A stretch of DNA of 64,000 nucleotides from Metridium senile (lineage: Eukaryota > Cnidaria > Anthozoa > Actiniaria > Metridiidae): the NCBI GenBank assembly GCA_949775045.1, contig OX459107.1, positions 11,931,250 to 11,995,249 of the forward strand, read 5' to 3'. A model generated the notes under the pieces. The model was not told the DNA's origin. It worked only from the letters and a program-made list of their open reading frames with translations, and made no database searches. This document shows positions 48,500 to 60,787 of this stretch, in pieces. Numbering within the stretch: position 1 is the stretch's first letter; each line of letters opens with the position of its first letter. The position numbers and the translations under genes are program-made.

Positions 48500-50344
48500 A
48501 TGAACACAACTGACAATGAGGACTGCCATCGCTATGATAAACAACCTCAGCCACCTTGTGAATTGAGAACTTTTGATCCCGTAACATCTGAAGCTGTTAA
48601 AGCCGTCATAATGTCCTCTCGCACTAAATCTTGCTCGTTGGACCCGATACCTACAGTCCTTCTAAAGAAATGCATTGATGTCTACTTCGATCATTAACTC
48701 ATCACTTACGACTGGTGTATTTCCCATTGCAATTTAAGCATGGATTGGTCACTCCTATCATCAAAAAGAAAGACTCTGATCCTGAACACCTCAAGAATTA
48801 TCGTCCTATTACCAACTTATCCTTCTTGTCGAAGACAACAGAACGCATCGTATCTAAACAGCTACATCATTACTTGCAAGAAAACGGACTCTATGCCCGA
48901 ATGCAGTCTGCTTATATATAGACCAAACCACAGCACGGAGACAGCACTTTTGAGTGTACAAAATGACATAAGTATAGCATTGGATAACAATGACGTCATC
49001 CTGGTCTTGCTGGACTTGAGTTCAGCTTTCGACATGATTGATCATCAAATTCTTCTCAAGCGACTCCAGGTACGGTACGGTATTCATTGTTTGGTTCTGG
49101 CATGGATCAACTCCTACTTTTAAGTGAAAGAAAACAATCAGTAAAGATTGGTCAAACAACATCTGTACCACACTCTTTATCTCGAAGTGTACCACAAGGC
49201 TCGGTTCTTGGACCATCCCTTTTCTCACTCTATATTGCACCTATTGAAGATATCATAGAAAGTTACGGTCTCAATTGTGCTGTTTATGCTGATGATACAC
49301 AACTGTATGTAACATTAGAGAAGTCTCAATACCTAGATAGTGACATTGCTAACCTTCAGCATTGCATCGCATCTAGCCTCCATTGGATGGCAGCTAACAA
49401 ATTAGTGTGTAACGAATCCAAGACTGATGTTATTCAGTTTTCGTCACGATTTCAGAAACATGACTTTTTACCACACATCAACATTGGTGAATCTGAAGTA
49501 GCACTCACGTCTTCAGTGCATGACCTTGGTGTTACTCTTGACAGTCATCTCACAATGAACTCGCATGTAAACCAACTCTGTAAATCGGCATCTTTCTCAC
49601 TTAGACGTGTAGGTCAAGTCAGGCGGTATCTTGATGATGTGAGCACCGAGAAACTTATCCACGCTTTAATAACGTCAAAACTTGACCAGTGTAATAGCAT
49701 GCTCTATGGGTTTCCTAATAATTAAAGAGTTGTCCAAGATTCAAAGAATTCAAAACTTTGCTGCGAGAATAGTATCTTGAACCAAAAGATGTGAACATAT
49801 TACGCCAGTTCTAAGAAAACTCCATTGGCTCCCCATCAAGAAGAGAATTATCTACAAGATCATTTTACTCGTCTACAAATCTCTTCATGGTCTTGCTCCG
49901 GACTATCTCACTAAATTATTGAAACCATACAAGCCAACGAGAGTCCTAAGATCAGCATCCAAGCAACAACTCAAAGTACCTACATCCAGAACAAAGTACT
50001 ACGGTGGACGTGCGTTCTCAATCTACGCACCAAAGCATTGGAACACCTTACCACTGCACATCAAGCAATCTGCTACTCTGGACTCCTTTAAGAAGGAACT
50101 TAAGACTTTTCATTTTTGCAACGAAATAAATTTTCTTAATTGACATGATATTTAACACGATATATTTTTTCTTTTAGTTATTATTTATATTTTTATATCT
50201 TTTAGCTATTATATTTTTATACGTTATATCTTGAGATTTTTACTAATATATATATACACATGATTATTTATTTTTTAGCTACTTTTTCACTTTAAGTATT
50301 TGTAAAGACCATTGAGGCTAGTGTAATGGGCTATATAAGAATTA
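48500..50344 (+). mobile_element. Degenerate L2/CR1-like LINE
   Basis: Fragments in shifting frames give a LINE reverse transcriptase: LKNYRPITNLSFLSK, LLDLSSAFDMIDHQILL, SVPQGSVLGPSLF, the catalytic YADDTQLYV, and a typical C-terminus (PKHWNTLPLHIKQSATLDSF). Frame breaks near 48697, 48920, 49122 and 49725 make it a pseudogene. The 3' end is AT-rich and runs into an ATT/ATC microsatellite. Confidence 0.85.
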
Positions 50345-50358
50345 AAGTTATTATTATT

Positions 50359-50405
<47 letters not shown>

Positions 50406-50418
50406 TATTATTATTATC
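50345..50418. repeat. (ATT/ATC)n microsatellite tail of the LINE
   Basis: TTATTATTATTA then about 17 ATC units then ATTATTATTATT, directly after the LINE 3' end. Confidence 0.93.
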
Positions 50419-51035
50419 GCGAAAAATAGTCGCTGGAAATCGTTTCGTGTAACATCACCTTAAGCATGAATATCGTTTGGTGTTCTGTTTTGGACAATTC
50501 CTAGAATCCTAAGGTTGCTAACTATAGGAAGCACATTCTAATAACGCAAGAGAACATAAGTATTATGTCTTGAATGACTCTAATTGTTATTAATCACAGC
50601 TAATTATTTCAATGTCGTTGGTTTGTTTATTAGTGTTTTTGCTTTGTATTTTGATCTAGCCTGTCATGCCATCCTCAGAATGTGATAGCAAAATGGTATT
50701 TACCCATAATCCATCTCCGTTCGATATCACGTGGTACTTAGGGTAAAGTACGCAGATCCCTCGCGGTTTTTAGAGTCTGATAAAAGTCTGGTACTTCGTC
50801 TAATTGTCACTGTTTGGGGAGTAGTCTGATCTTTATGGCGACCGCTAATAATCAAATAAATTCTTGTTAATATGTATTTCAATAACACTAGCAACAATAG
50901 CTTCATTCAGATTGATAGATTTTATCAAGTAAGACATTTATTTATCTACTTGAGAAACAATTCACATTGATTGATTGACATTTATTTATCTATTTATAGA
51001 ACAGTGGAAGTGGTCTTTTTGTTTTATGTGGTTTC
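50419..51035. other. Intergenic between LINE and DBF4-like gene
   Basis: No gene recognised. If the donor overlapping the DBF4 stop is used, a further minus-strand exon would be sought here or in the LINE; none was seen. Confidence 0.45.
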
Positions 51036-53275
51036 TTACCTGGCCGTAGTTTTTCTTCTTTTGGCTACCTTGTGAATAAATGATTGTATCGAGTCTCCAC
51101 CATGGATCAGCTCATCTATGTGACAATACTTGCCTACTGATCGAGATTTAGCTTTGTGTCCTTGAGAGTTAAGATGTTTTGCTATACCATGATAGGTCGT
51201 ACAACATACCTCACAGTACCCTGCAACAGTATATATATTCACAGTAACAGTAAAAACAATATCTCAAATGATCTGTAGACACCACTAACGGCCATGTGTG
51301 AAATGTATTACTCATGCAGTTGTCCTGTTTTCCCTAAACTGATCAGTCATAAAATTATTAAAATCAGCGAAGATCAGCCAGAGAATCTTGTGACATAAAT
51401 TTGCCTTCACGACAACGTTGAATGATGACATTGCCCATATATAGCATGATGTACATACAGATACACATTCATACCTGTTTTGGCTGGTGATGATTGACTT
51501 AGACGACGTTTTCTAGGTGATCGTCTTTTTGGAACAGGCGGCCGCTTAGGCCTAGGCTTGACGTCATCAAAGGGACTGTTTCCAGGTGATGCGTCCAGGT
51601 TAGGTCGTGGCCATGATTTCATTTCTTTTAATAACGGCCTGTATTTACTGTTTATCAGAAATCACCACGAGACATGTTAACAATCAAGACATACATATGT
51701 ATATTATTGAAGAGTTATTAAGATATTGAAACATTAGATTTGTTAGGTGAAATGGAAAACTGCAGTGATTGTTGTAATGGTAAAGACAAAAATACAGTGA
51801 TGACTGTTGTTGTTGTGCTAATAAGCTAGCTTTGTTCCCAAGGCTCAGTTTCCCTTTGCTTGTGGGTTAAGCGGGATAACGAAGAAGAATATTATTTGCA
51901 AATGAGCATTAGATTCGGCACAGAATACAGAATACAGAATACAGAAAAGATGTGAGATGAACATGGGAGATGCGACGTTTAAAGCTACTCAGGATAAAAG
52001 GATAAAGTTAGTTATATATATAGAGAGAGAGTAGAGAACGATTTCCCCAATCGTCGAGTAAAAAGACCTGCCAGTGACCACTGTACCTACCGGCTGCGAT
52101 CTTCCACCTTTAGATATGATTCTCTGAGCTTACGAATTCTAGTCGTTGGTTTTCTTACTTCGGCCGTGTTACCAGTGACCAATCCATCGAATTCATCATA
52201 GGGTTTGATTGCGATGTTCCATATTTGTGCATTTCTGACGACGTCACTACAACTGACTGGAAGAGGAGTGACCTTCTGAAGTATGGCATGAGCACGTGAC
52301 TAGGCAAAGACATAACATGAACATATCATCGGTATACCAAAACGCTACAGTTATTTCAAGGTCTTCTTACCATAAACGGGGGCGTAACAGCATTGTCAAG
52401 TCGAGGTGAAGTTCTGCGCATGTCCGTAGGCCTGTCCGTTACAAGACATGTCACATCCTTACTGAGGAACCTCTCTACAGACTATAAGACAGTGATGTCA
52501 TCATCAAATTGTTTAATTGTTCACTGTGGTAATTTTGTACACACAAACAAACAAACAACAACAACAACAAAAGGCAAGGACAAACAGGCAGACAGACAGA
52601 AAAACAAATAAACAAGCAAAAAAAACACAGACAGACAGACACTAACAATAAAACAAACAATTAACTCGGCAACGTGCTCTATACTATGGATGTGAAACAG
52701 CCCCAGAAATAAACTGGCTAGACATGCAAGTTTTGCTGTACAGTAAAGGTATGCACTAGCTAGTTTTCAGCATTCGATTATACTTACCCCACCCAGTGAT
52801 GTAATGTGTCTTTCAAGGTTGTTGTACTTGTATCTGTTATTAACATCAAGATAAAAGCACTGGCCGTCGAGAGGCAGCTTGATGCCTAAATCACAGAAAT
52901 ATATCAACCGAAACGCTTTTCCAGGCATGTACTTTAAAACACAATTATATTGTAAACTGTAAAATAGCCCAAAGAGCAATAAAGTCTATTCTATTCTTTA
53001 TTCTATTCCAGATGTACCGCCTTAGTCAGTTACTCTTCCCACCAGCGTTCGTGCACTCAGACTGGAGTTACAAATATTTCAAGAGAAAAAGGCTGAAGAT
53101 TTGGACAGAATGGTCAACGACAAAAGCAGATCACTTTAAAAAAAAGTTGTTTAGCATGCTTCAAATAGTTCTAGCGTGTTTTCCTGTTTTTTCTTCTCCA
53201 TGTTTGGATGTTCTAATTTTCACCAGAGACAACTGAAACCCATATTCAAACAATGCGGACATACTTACGCGGCAT
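51036..53275 (-). CDS. DBF4: DBF4-like regulatory subunit of Cdc7 kinase, 6 exons
   Basis: DBF4 activates Cdc7 to fire replication origins. Exons in transcript order: 53275-53269 (7 nt, MPR start), 52885-52788, 52481-52371, 52299-52091, 51647-51475, 51220-51036; all phases agree, 260 residues. A BRCT-like motif N lies at residues 3-50 (LDGQCFYLDV...LGGSVERFLSKDVTCLVTD). Motif M follows (LKVEDRSRKYRPLLKEM, about 135-150), the Cdc7-binding segment. The C-terminal motif C is a DBF4 zinc finger (YCEVCCTTYHGIAKHLNSQG, then HKA). The protein is short beside human DBF4 (674 residues), ending soon after the finger. The stop TAA overlaps a good donor (CCAG|GTAAGA), so a longer isoform is possible. Confidence 0.85.
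52538..52660. repeat. CAAA/CAGA-rich low-complexity tract
   Basis: ACAAACAAACAAACAAC and CAGACAGACAGACA runs in a DBF4 intron, just upstream (on the minus strand) of the third exon. Confidence 0.85.
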
Positions 53276-53411
53276 AGTGATGACAAAGCACGCGGTGACG
53301 GCATCCAATGACGATATTGTGACGTCAGTAGATTTGAACACGCGCGCTTCCCAGTCTTCTCCGCGCTCGGCCAGATTGCGCACTTTGTCTCGACAGTATT
53401 AAAATGAAGTA

Positions 53412-53629
53412 GAGCGAAAGTACTAGAACCATGAAATAAAAAACAAAATAGTTATTAACTAATAGTTTCTATTTAGTCAGTATCACTCAACCAGAAACAT
53501 CAAATACAAAAGGAAACAATACCTCATTACAACTTTACTTGTCTTTTATAGTAACTAACAGTCGCTAAATAAGAACTATTAGTTAGTAACTATTTTGTTT
53601 TTATTTCATGGTTCTAGTGCTTTCGCTCT
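53412..53629. mobile_element. ~218-bp hairpin MITE
   Basis: Arms TAGAGCGAAAGTACTAGAAC and complement, with an inner inverted stretch AACTATTAGTTAGTAACTAT that also occurs singly at 174-195. Ends in TA, so a Tc1/mariner-like duplication is possible. It lies ~140 bp upstream of the DBF4-like start codon. Confidence 0.8.
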
Positions 53630-53714
53630 ATGCCGGGCCTCCTAATCACAGTTATCTATTTAGTTTTACCAACATGAATATATCTTGTTATTAAATTAAA
53701 TCGATAATTCTGAG

Positions 53715-53900
53715 TTCATGGGTGTCATGGAGCATAAAAGAGCGCTGGCCTCTCACCACTGTGGTCCATGTAGGTTCGAGTTCGAGTTCCGGCTGGCAAA
53801 GTAAAAATTCGCTCGACCAAGCATAGAAATTCGCCTAGTGTGTCGTCGGCATTAAGTGCGCAATCAGAAAGATTTTTTGGTAAACTATGTAAAGCGCGCA
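53715..53900 (+). repeat. SINE-like sequence with tRNA-type box
   Basis: An A-box-like segment near 53727 and a GGTTCGAGTTC B-box-like segment near 53773, followed by a non-tRNA body with TGTAAAGCGCGCACTGTAAACG. Single copy here; tentative. Confidence 0.4.
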
Positions 53901-53923
53901 CTGTAAACGTTTATCATATATTC

Positions 53924-53945
53924 GGGGGGGGGGGGGGGGGGGGGG
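53924..53945. repeat. Poly-G tract
   Basis: 22 consecutive G, a quadruplex candidate on the plus strand. Confidence 0.95.
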
Positions 53946-53989
53946 AGTAAGCAAAATCACCTGATGGATTGTCCAAATATTACCCAGCC

Positions 53990-54560
53990 ACCTAACTTAT
54001 GTATAGTGGCAAATTATCATAACCCCCCTATATTTCGTCCAGTTTTTACTAAACAGCATACAATTAGTAACAACCCCCCATATTTCAGCCAGTTTTTACT
54101 AAACTACATACAATTAGTAACAACCCCCCATATTTCAGCCAGTTTTTACTAAACAGCAGACAATTAGTAACAACCCCCTATTTCATCCAGTTTTTACTAA
54201 ACAGCATACAATTAGTAACAGCCCCCTATATTTCATCCAGTTTTTACTAAACTACATACAATTAGTAACCCCCCATATTTCATCCAGTTTTTACTAAACT
54301 ACATACAATTAGTAACAACCCCCCATATTTCATCGTTTTTACTAAACAGCATACAATTAGTAACAACCCCCTATATTTCGTCCAGTTTTTATTAAACTAC
54401 ATACAATTAGTAACAACCCCCTATATTTCGTCGTTTTTATTAAACTACATACAATTAGTAACAACCCCCTATTTCATCCAGTTTTTATTAAACTACATAC
54501 AATTAGTAACCCCCCCTATATTTCATCCAGTTTTTACTAAACCCCTATAAAACTGTATAG
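53990..54560. repeat. ~48-bp minisatellite, about 11 copies
   Basis: Variable units of CATACAATTAGTAACAACCC, CCCTATATTTC(G/A)TCCAG and TTTTTACTAAAC; length variants arise by loss of CCAG or AACA. Confidence 0.93.
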
Positions 54561-54564
54561 TTAG

Positions 54565-55035
54565 TATCCACCCCCTGTATAGCTTCCAAAAATAACGTGA
54601 CACCCCATACACTAATAAATGAAAGACCCCTTACAGCCAGAGATCAGGCCTTCTGCGGGGAACCACCCGATACTCAGGCTATGATCAGTTAACCATGGGA
54701 AGTCTTATCAAACAAACTAGACAAGATACTTTTCTTTATTTTAGCAATTATTTACAAAATAATGTGATCATAATATATTTACAAATGTTTCCCAAAGCCT
54801 TACTATGAGAATATAACAAACAAGCATTTACAAGTTAGACGGAAATGCTATCAACAAAACACTGATCAAGGCAGCTTGAATAGCCTTTATGCCCATTAAT
54901 TTGCTACAGAGTTCAAATAAGAATAGTAGTTGCCTGCAAATGAATCAAATCATGTACCTTTTGTGATAACAACCACGTTTGCTGAATGCTAACGGTTTAC
55001 AGTGCTGATGGCTGTTTATCAATACAGGGTATATG
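54565..55035. other. Intergenic / RNF4-like 3' flank
   Basis: Presumably contains the minus-strand 3' UTR; no further gene recognised. Confidence 0.45.
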
Positions 55036-58000
55036 CTATAAAAACAAAGGGTGGATTTGGTTTAATCTTAATTTCTTTCTACATGTCGGACACTTATTTT
55101 GACTCTTTATAGCACTCTTTATACATTTATCACAGAACACATGACCACACACAGTAGAACTTAATTGTCTTTTTCTTCTTTTTAACTGTTGAATTAAAAT
55201 AAAACAGATGATTACAAACTCAAGCACAATATAAATTGTTTGATTGTGATGATAACGATATACAATTAATATGAATTTTTGTTTGAAATATGTTGAATAT
55301 GCTTTACCATTTTTTGTATTTTTTTTGTGAGTGAAGTATTTGTAACATACATTGTAAAATTCATTAATAATTCATAAGTTTTCCAGCCAATTCAATATGA
55401 GAAATCAGATCACATGAACACCCTTGTAAAACATGTAAATTAGATACAACCACTAGTGACTTGTATCTGAAATGTAAATTTGATACAATCACTACTGCTA
55501 GTATCTAGCCAACAGTAAAAGTGTAAAATATATCAAGTAAACTCAAATTTAATTCACAATTATGGTTCACGTTATGTAAAGTTAATTACTCATCCAAAAT
55601 TTGAAACGTAAGGCGCACTTAATTCAGGAAAATCTATAGTGGCTAGCAGTTTATCTGATATTTAATCAAATATAGGATCACACATTTCCTCGGCCGATTT
55701 TTCTGTGTTTTCTACCAAAGAATCAGATGCAGAAATCTAGGGTGTTGCTAAAACATATTGCTTACAAATTGTTCCTGTTCTTTACTTTGCATGGAAAAAT
55801 TTCGGAAATTTATCTGCTCTTCTCCTTTGCCAGTCCTCAAAAATCTTAACAGCCCACTTAGGTTTGTTTTGGGTGTTTTAAGAAACAACTACCTTTCACT
55901 AAACTGTACTCTTGCTCCTCACTCATATCCTCGGCTACCGGAATCTGCTCCCAGCATTACATTCATTCATCTTGCACAAAAGTCAAAAGCGAATTGAACA
56001 CTCCAAGCATTCGAAGCTCAAACTTTGCATAAGCTTACAGTGAAAACAGAACAAAGCGTGCAAAAATTAGATAGTATTGTTCTACTCTATACATTGAAAG
56101 ACTTAAAGTGCATTCCAGTCATCCACATAAATTTCAATGCATGTACATTTTGTTTGTTACCGGGATAAGAGAATAAGGAGCACAGCAATTAGAGCATTGT
56201 ATTCACTGGCATAACAAAGGACTTATGGATTTCACACGTAATTTACAACATTCGTGTCCATGTTGTATCGGCTATACAATCACACGCCTTTGGGGTGTGA
56301 TTGAATATGCCGATACAACACGGCTGCTCATGTTGTAAACATTACATACTGCTCATGTGTTGATTTGATGTGTTGACAGGAGAACCCTTACACCCTTCTG
56401 ACATTGGAGAGAACATCACATTAAACAAATTAACATAGGACTTGTACCTGGACCTGTCATCCAAATATACCATAATATGATATATAAAACATGAATATGA
56501 TATACTTACCACGTTTATGTCATCAAAACAAATAGGACAGTTTATTACACTGCTATTGGTATTGACATCTTGTTTATTACTGCTTCTTTCAATATTACTA
56601 ATAAAACAATAACAATATATTAACCAAAGATAGAGGATATATACACACAGCTATACACAGCAATTTCTGGAGCATTTCAGACAGCGTTTCACTTGTAAAA
56701 TATCCATATTACACACCAAACTGTCTAATAAGATGTATGGGCAATTCCATGATCATGGACGTTACATTTGAAGGCTTTTTTTTTTTACTTCAATTCCATA
56801 TAAAATTTAGAAAAAGGCATGAATTTGCTAATTGTCCTTTTGATAAGATACTTTGGGTTGAGCCTTATTGCTCTACCTCAAATCTATAAGAAAATATGAA
56901 TTAATAAATAATTGTCATGGATGTTACAAAAAAAAAACCCACACTTTTCAGTAAACAATTTCAATATAAAAATGCGCAGAATTTTTTCACCAGAGAAAAC
57001 CAATAAGGGTATATAGATATAGCAGTGGGATTATATTTATGTTGAATATTGTTATTTTGACATCTTATCCTTTTTGCTCCTGTTAACAGGTTACATTGTA
57101 TGAAATATTCACCTCTTTTAACCTCTTTATTACCCTATCCATCTGCAATCTACACATATCACACTTTAAATGGTTGCTTTTACCTGGAATTTTGCAGTTT
57201 TGACTGAGTGGGGAGGGGTGGGGAGGAGCAAATTGGGATTTGTACTGAAAACTAAAAAATCAGTTAAAACAGCCCTGCTATAGCTAATGAAGCTTTTTAG
57301 GGTAAATTATGGATAAATAGTTAAGAAAGAACAATGCAAGGTGCCAGATCTACCTTAAATACGTCTGAAATATGCCGAAGACCCCCCTAAAAGTTAACGT
57401 AGTGCCGATTTCTACTTGAGTCATATATTTTCCAATCACTCAACTATTACTCTATTCAAACATGGTATAGCTGGCCTCAGATTATTTGTTTTCATTTTGA
57501 TGAATTTTTGCTCTCTCATATGGAATTGCCCGTATATATATATATTCACCTCTCTTCAGCAAATATTTGTTAGCTATTCCTTTTTGATTGTTACAATAGT
57601 TAAGAAGTGAGAAAAGATATTTTGTCAATAAATGCATGGAAGGAACCTATTAGATATTTGTGCATCATTTGTGTACTATAGCCTTTCTGTAATCAAGTGT
57701 ACACAAAGGAAAAATGATAGTGTAAGGTATTGTAACCAAAATTAAGTTAAGGATTGTGTTAGTAGATGCAAAGAGGTATGTTTGATTGTTACTTTATTAA
57801 AATACCAGTACTTACCTAGGATTCAAGGACAATCCATCATTTATTTGCTCAATTTCAATACTTTCACTAGATGCTGACCCTGATGGTCTTTCAAATATTT
57901 TGTTCACTCTCTGAAAAAAAGAAGATCCCATAAACAAAGATGCTCTATGCCCCATAACAATAAGTGATTTGGTACACTGATGCTCTATGCCCCATAACAA

Positions 58001-60589
58001 TAAGTGATTTGGTACACTGATGCTCTATGCCCCATAGACCACTTTCATAAATACCATAATATGTACCGGAAAATGATTTATCAAGTAAACAGATATTTTA
58101 ATATTATAGCACTGTCATATGAAAGAACTACCTGAAATAGGTATGTTTGGAAGGTTTTGATGCTCTGGCTAAAATACCAAAGAAGTTATGCTCAATGAAA
58201 AATGTAGAGATTTGCATGTAATTTTCTGCTGAGGCCTTTGATGCCTTGTTTTTTTTCTGATTTTTCAAACTCTTATAGATTCTTGCAAATTTAATCGTTT
58301 TTTCTCAAATGTTCACAAGTTATTGTAATGGTGAATGTCTATCATATAATAGCTTTCTTTTTCTTAAAACATCAATTCTAAAAATTATGATAATTAGTGG
58401 TGGCCACTTATGAAAGTCTTCTATAACAATAAATTATTTGGTACCCTGATAAAATTGGAAACTAATTCAAGGTCCATGCTCCAGTTAGAGTCAGAATTGT
58501 TGTGACACTACAAGCACAAGCTGTTTAAAACAATAACTGGGTAGGCAACATGTATAGAAAGATTATTGTTGATTTTCAAACAAAATACCAAGTATCACAG
58601 GACTGTTACTTACTATTATAACAGGACTTGCATCACCATGATCTCTAGTAAGATCCACTACATCATTGCTATGTGTTGGTGTACTTGGTTCTGTGGTAAG
58701 GTCAACTACATCAGATCGACCTGCATGATAGTTGTACAAGCAAAATAAATACATGGTGAACTGGTAAAATCATCTTTGAATTCTAGATCACAGCATACAA
58801 TCAAGATGCGAGTTGTGTTGCATGAAAGTATTTATGTAGAGGAGGTGAGTGTGTGTCAACAGATGAAGATATATATGCTACTACTACTAAACTATCGGCT
58901 TTACTATATTCACATCCACTGAATATGAGCAATCACTCGCTCTGATTGGTTCCTCTACTACTAGACTATCGGCTAAATCTCTTCAGACTTTTAAAGTTAA
59001 ACTGTCAGAACACTTAGAGATTAACTAATGTGCTATTTTATATTTAAATATTCAAATTATGACTAATATTATTATTTATAAGTTTTTATATACATTATGT
59101 ACAAATTTTATCCAATCTGTTAGTTTATTATCATTATTGTTATTTCATATATATATATTTTTATTTTCCATAGTTAGCGTGATAACGGTTATATAGTTTT
59201 TGCTGAATTAATAAAATGTAGATGTAGATGTAGATACAGCATTAATTGTACTCAATTTGATCTACTAGGCTTATGGCATGACTCAGCACGGTCTAAACTA
59301 AAACAATTTGTTTGGTGTAATTTGGGATGATTTGTGCAATGTTTGAAAATTAGCTAAAAAATAGTGACTTGGGTTGTTTTCATTTTGTCCCCTTGCTAGA
59401 TGTATTAGCATATAACACTGATATACCATACCTTGAAGAGAAGGAGTACTTAAATCAATAACTTCTGGAATATTTGATAGAATTGTAAATGAGTCATTGA
59501 TATCTGCTACATGACTGTGGTCACTATCATTTGATTGGATAGATGAAGGTGATGTATCCCTATTGTCGGATATATCAAAACTACTACATGGACTTTCCAC
59601 GGAATCATCCAAACTGATTCTTGGACGTTTTGACATCTGAAATCATAATCAATATTAACTTATAAGTCAATCTGGCATTATTTATGTGTAACTTTAATAC
59701 ATTGCCTTATAATTCCGTTTTTGGAGGGAAAAGATAGACAACCAACTCTCAATTCTTGTTTAGCATTGACCTGGATTACAGTTACTATTACTAAATCATT
59801 GAAATCTCACATTCACATCGATGGAGCGATATTTTGATACATAATATACTTATATCTTATTTGTGATTTTCCCCGTAATACGGGCAGACATTTTACTCGT
59901 TATTCACATTCACAACTCGTAAAATATACGCCCGTATTATATAAGTAATTTATTATACGACTCTATGATATGGCTTTTTAGAGTCAATTTTATGAGTTTT
60001 TCCAAAGTTCTTATTTTGTCGAGTTCAAAACCAGTTTAACCGGGACAGAACTCGATAAATACGGCTTCTAATTTTTTTAGTTCTCTTCTCCTTATAAAGT
60101 AAAATTACGTAATAGTCGTATAATAAAAGGTATTAAACAACACAATAAAATGGAAAGGCAGTTGGAAAAATAACACAATCCCATACAACATCATAAGAAA
60201 CTAACACTCATTGTTGTTTATACCTTGGGCGAGTCAGGGTTTTCCTCACAACTTAATGAATCAACATATAAATTGGATGGTTTCACGTAGTTGTGGTCAA
60301 GCTCAATAGTTTCATTTTCAAGTCTCTCCTCAGTAAATTCTGCAAGACATTCATCTTTCTCTGCCTCTGCCTCTGATAGTAGAGATTCGTGTTTTCTCTT
60401 CTGCTACGACAAATGCACAATTGAAACTATTAACCACAAATAATAAAAGTATGTCAGGCAAAGGAATACAAAAAATTGACAAAGAAGTCTAAAAGTGGAT
60501 AACATGGCTTCGTGAGCGCGCGTTTTATTGCTAGTCTTTGTAAAAAAGTACAGTGTTTACAACATCGTAGTTACACTTACCCGAGGCAT
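55036..60589 (-). CDS. RNF4: RNF4-like SUMO-targeted E3 ubiquitin ligase, 7 exons, complete
   Basis: RNF4 binds poly-SUMO chains and ubiquitinates the modified proteins in the nucleus. Exons in transcript order: 60589-60581, 60403-60224, 59636-59432, 58720-58614, 57910-57816, 56597-56510, 55185-55036; all join in phase, 277 residues. SUMO-interacting motifs are clear: PEVIDLS (exon 3), DVVDLTTE, DVVDLTRD and PVIIVS-like (PVII at the end of exon 4). The RING is split between exons 6 and 7: CPIC, then CGHVFCDKC and CPTCRKK, ending IHPLFL at the C-terminus as in vertebrate RNF4 (HPIYI). Human RNF4 is 190 residues; the extra length is in the acidic N-terminal part. The start MPRQKRKHES is basic, like a nuclear signal. 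Intact; head-to-head with HOGA1. Confidence 0.9.
56225..56348. repeat. Hairpin element ~120 bp
   Basis: Arms TTTACAAC...TGTTGTATCGGC and complement around CACACGCCTTTGGGGTGTG, in the last RNF4-like intron. Confidence 0.75.
57940..58036. repeat. 40-bp tandem duplication
   Basis: GATGCTCTATGCCCCATAAC plus AATAAGTGATTTGGTACACT occurs twice, and a third partial unit is interrupted by the MITE at 58037; the interrupted unit resumes at 58427 (ACAATAAATTATTTGGTACC). Confidence 0.9.
58037..58423. mobile_element. 387-bp MITE, ATA target duplication, copy 2
   Basis: Inverted relative of 31025-31382, with ends GACCACTTTCATAAA and TTATGAAAGTCTTCT. The empty site is visible in the neighbouring tandem units (CCCCATAACAATAA), which proves the insertion point and the ATA duplication. 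Confidence 0.88.
59838..59962. repeat. Hairpin element ~120 bp
   Basis: ATATAC...TTATAT ends with inner arms CCGTAATACGGGC and GCCCGTATTAT in an RNF4-like intron; a short MITE relic. Confidence 0.6.
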
Positions 60590-60787
60590 TAGACGACTGC
60601 TTGTAAATCACTGCATTATCTTGAAAACAAGAGCAAATTAACTTTCGCAAACCAACTGTTTGAATGATCCAGTTAATTTTTACTGCTGAGTCAAAGCATG
60701 CGCATTGAGATTTCATTTAACAACCGCTGGATAGCAATACTACAGGCTCTGAGAACAATAATATTCCAGGTTTCCTGTGTCGAATAT
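60590..60787. promoter_or_regulatory. Shared divergent promoter of RNF4-like and HOGA1 genes
   Basis: Only 197 bp separate the two start codons. The stretch has no TATA box at a sensible place and contains GCATGCGCA at 60696-60705, resembling a half-site of the NRF1 motif, common in bidirectional housekeeping promoters. The factor is inference. Confidence 0.55.

Noticed and set aside
60698..60787. Upstream HOGA1 start at 60698
   Set aside because: Would place 30 extra residues in the divergent promoter; the paired ATG codons at 60788 begin a better mitochondrial presequence.
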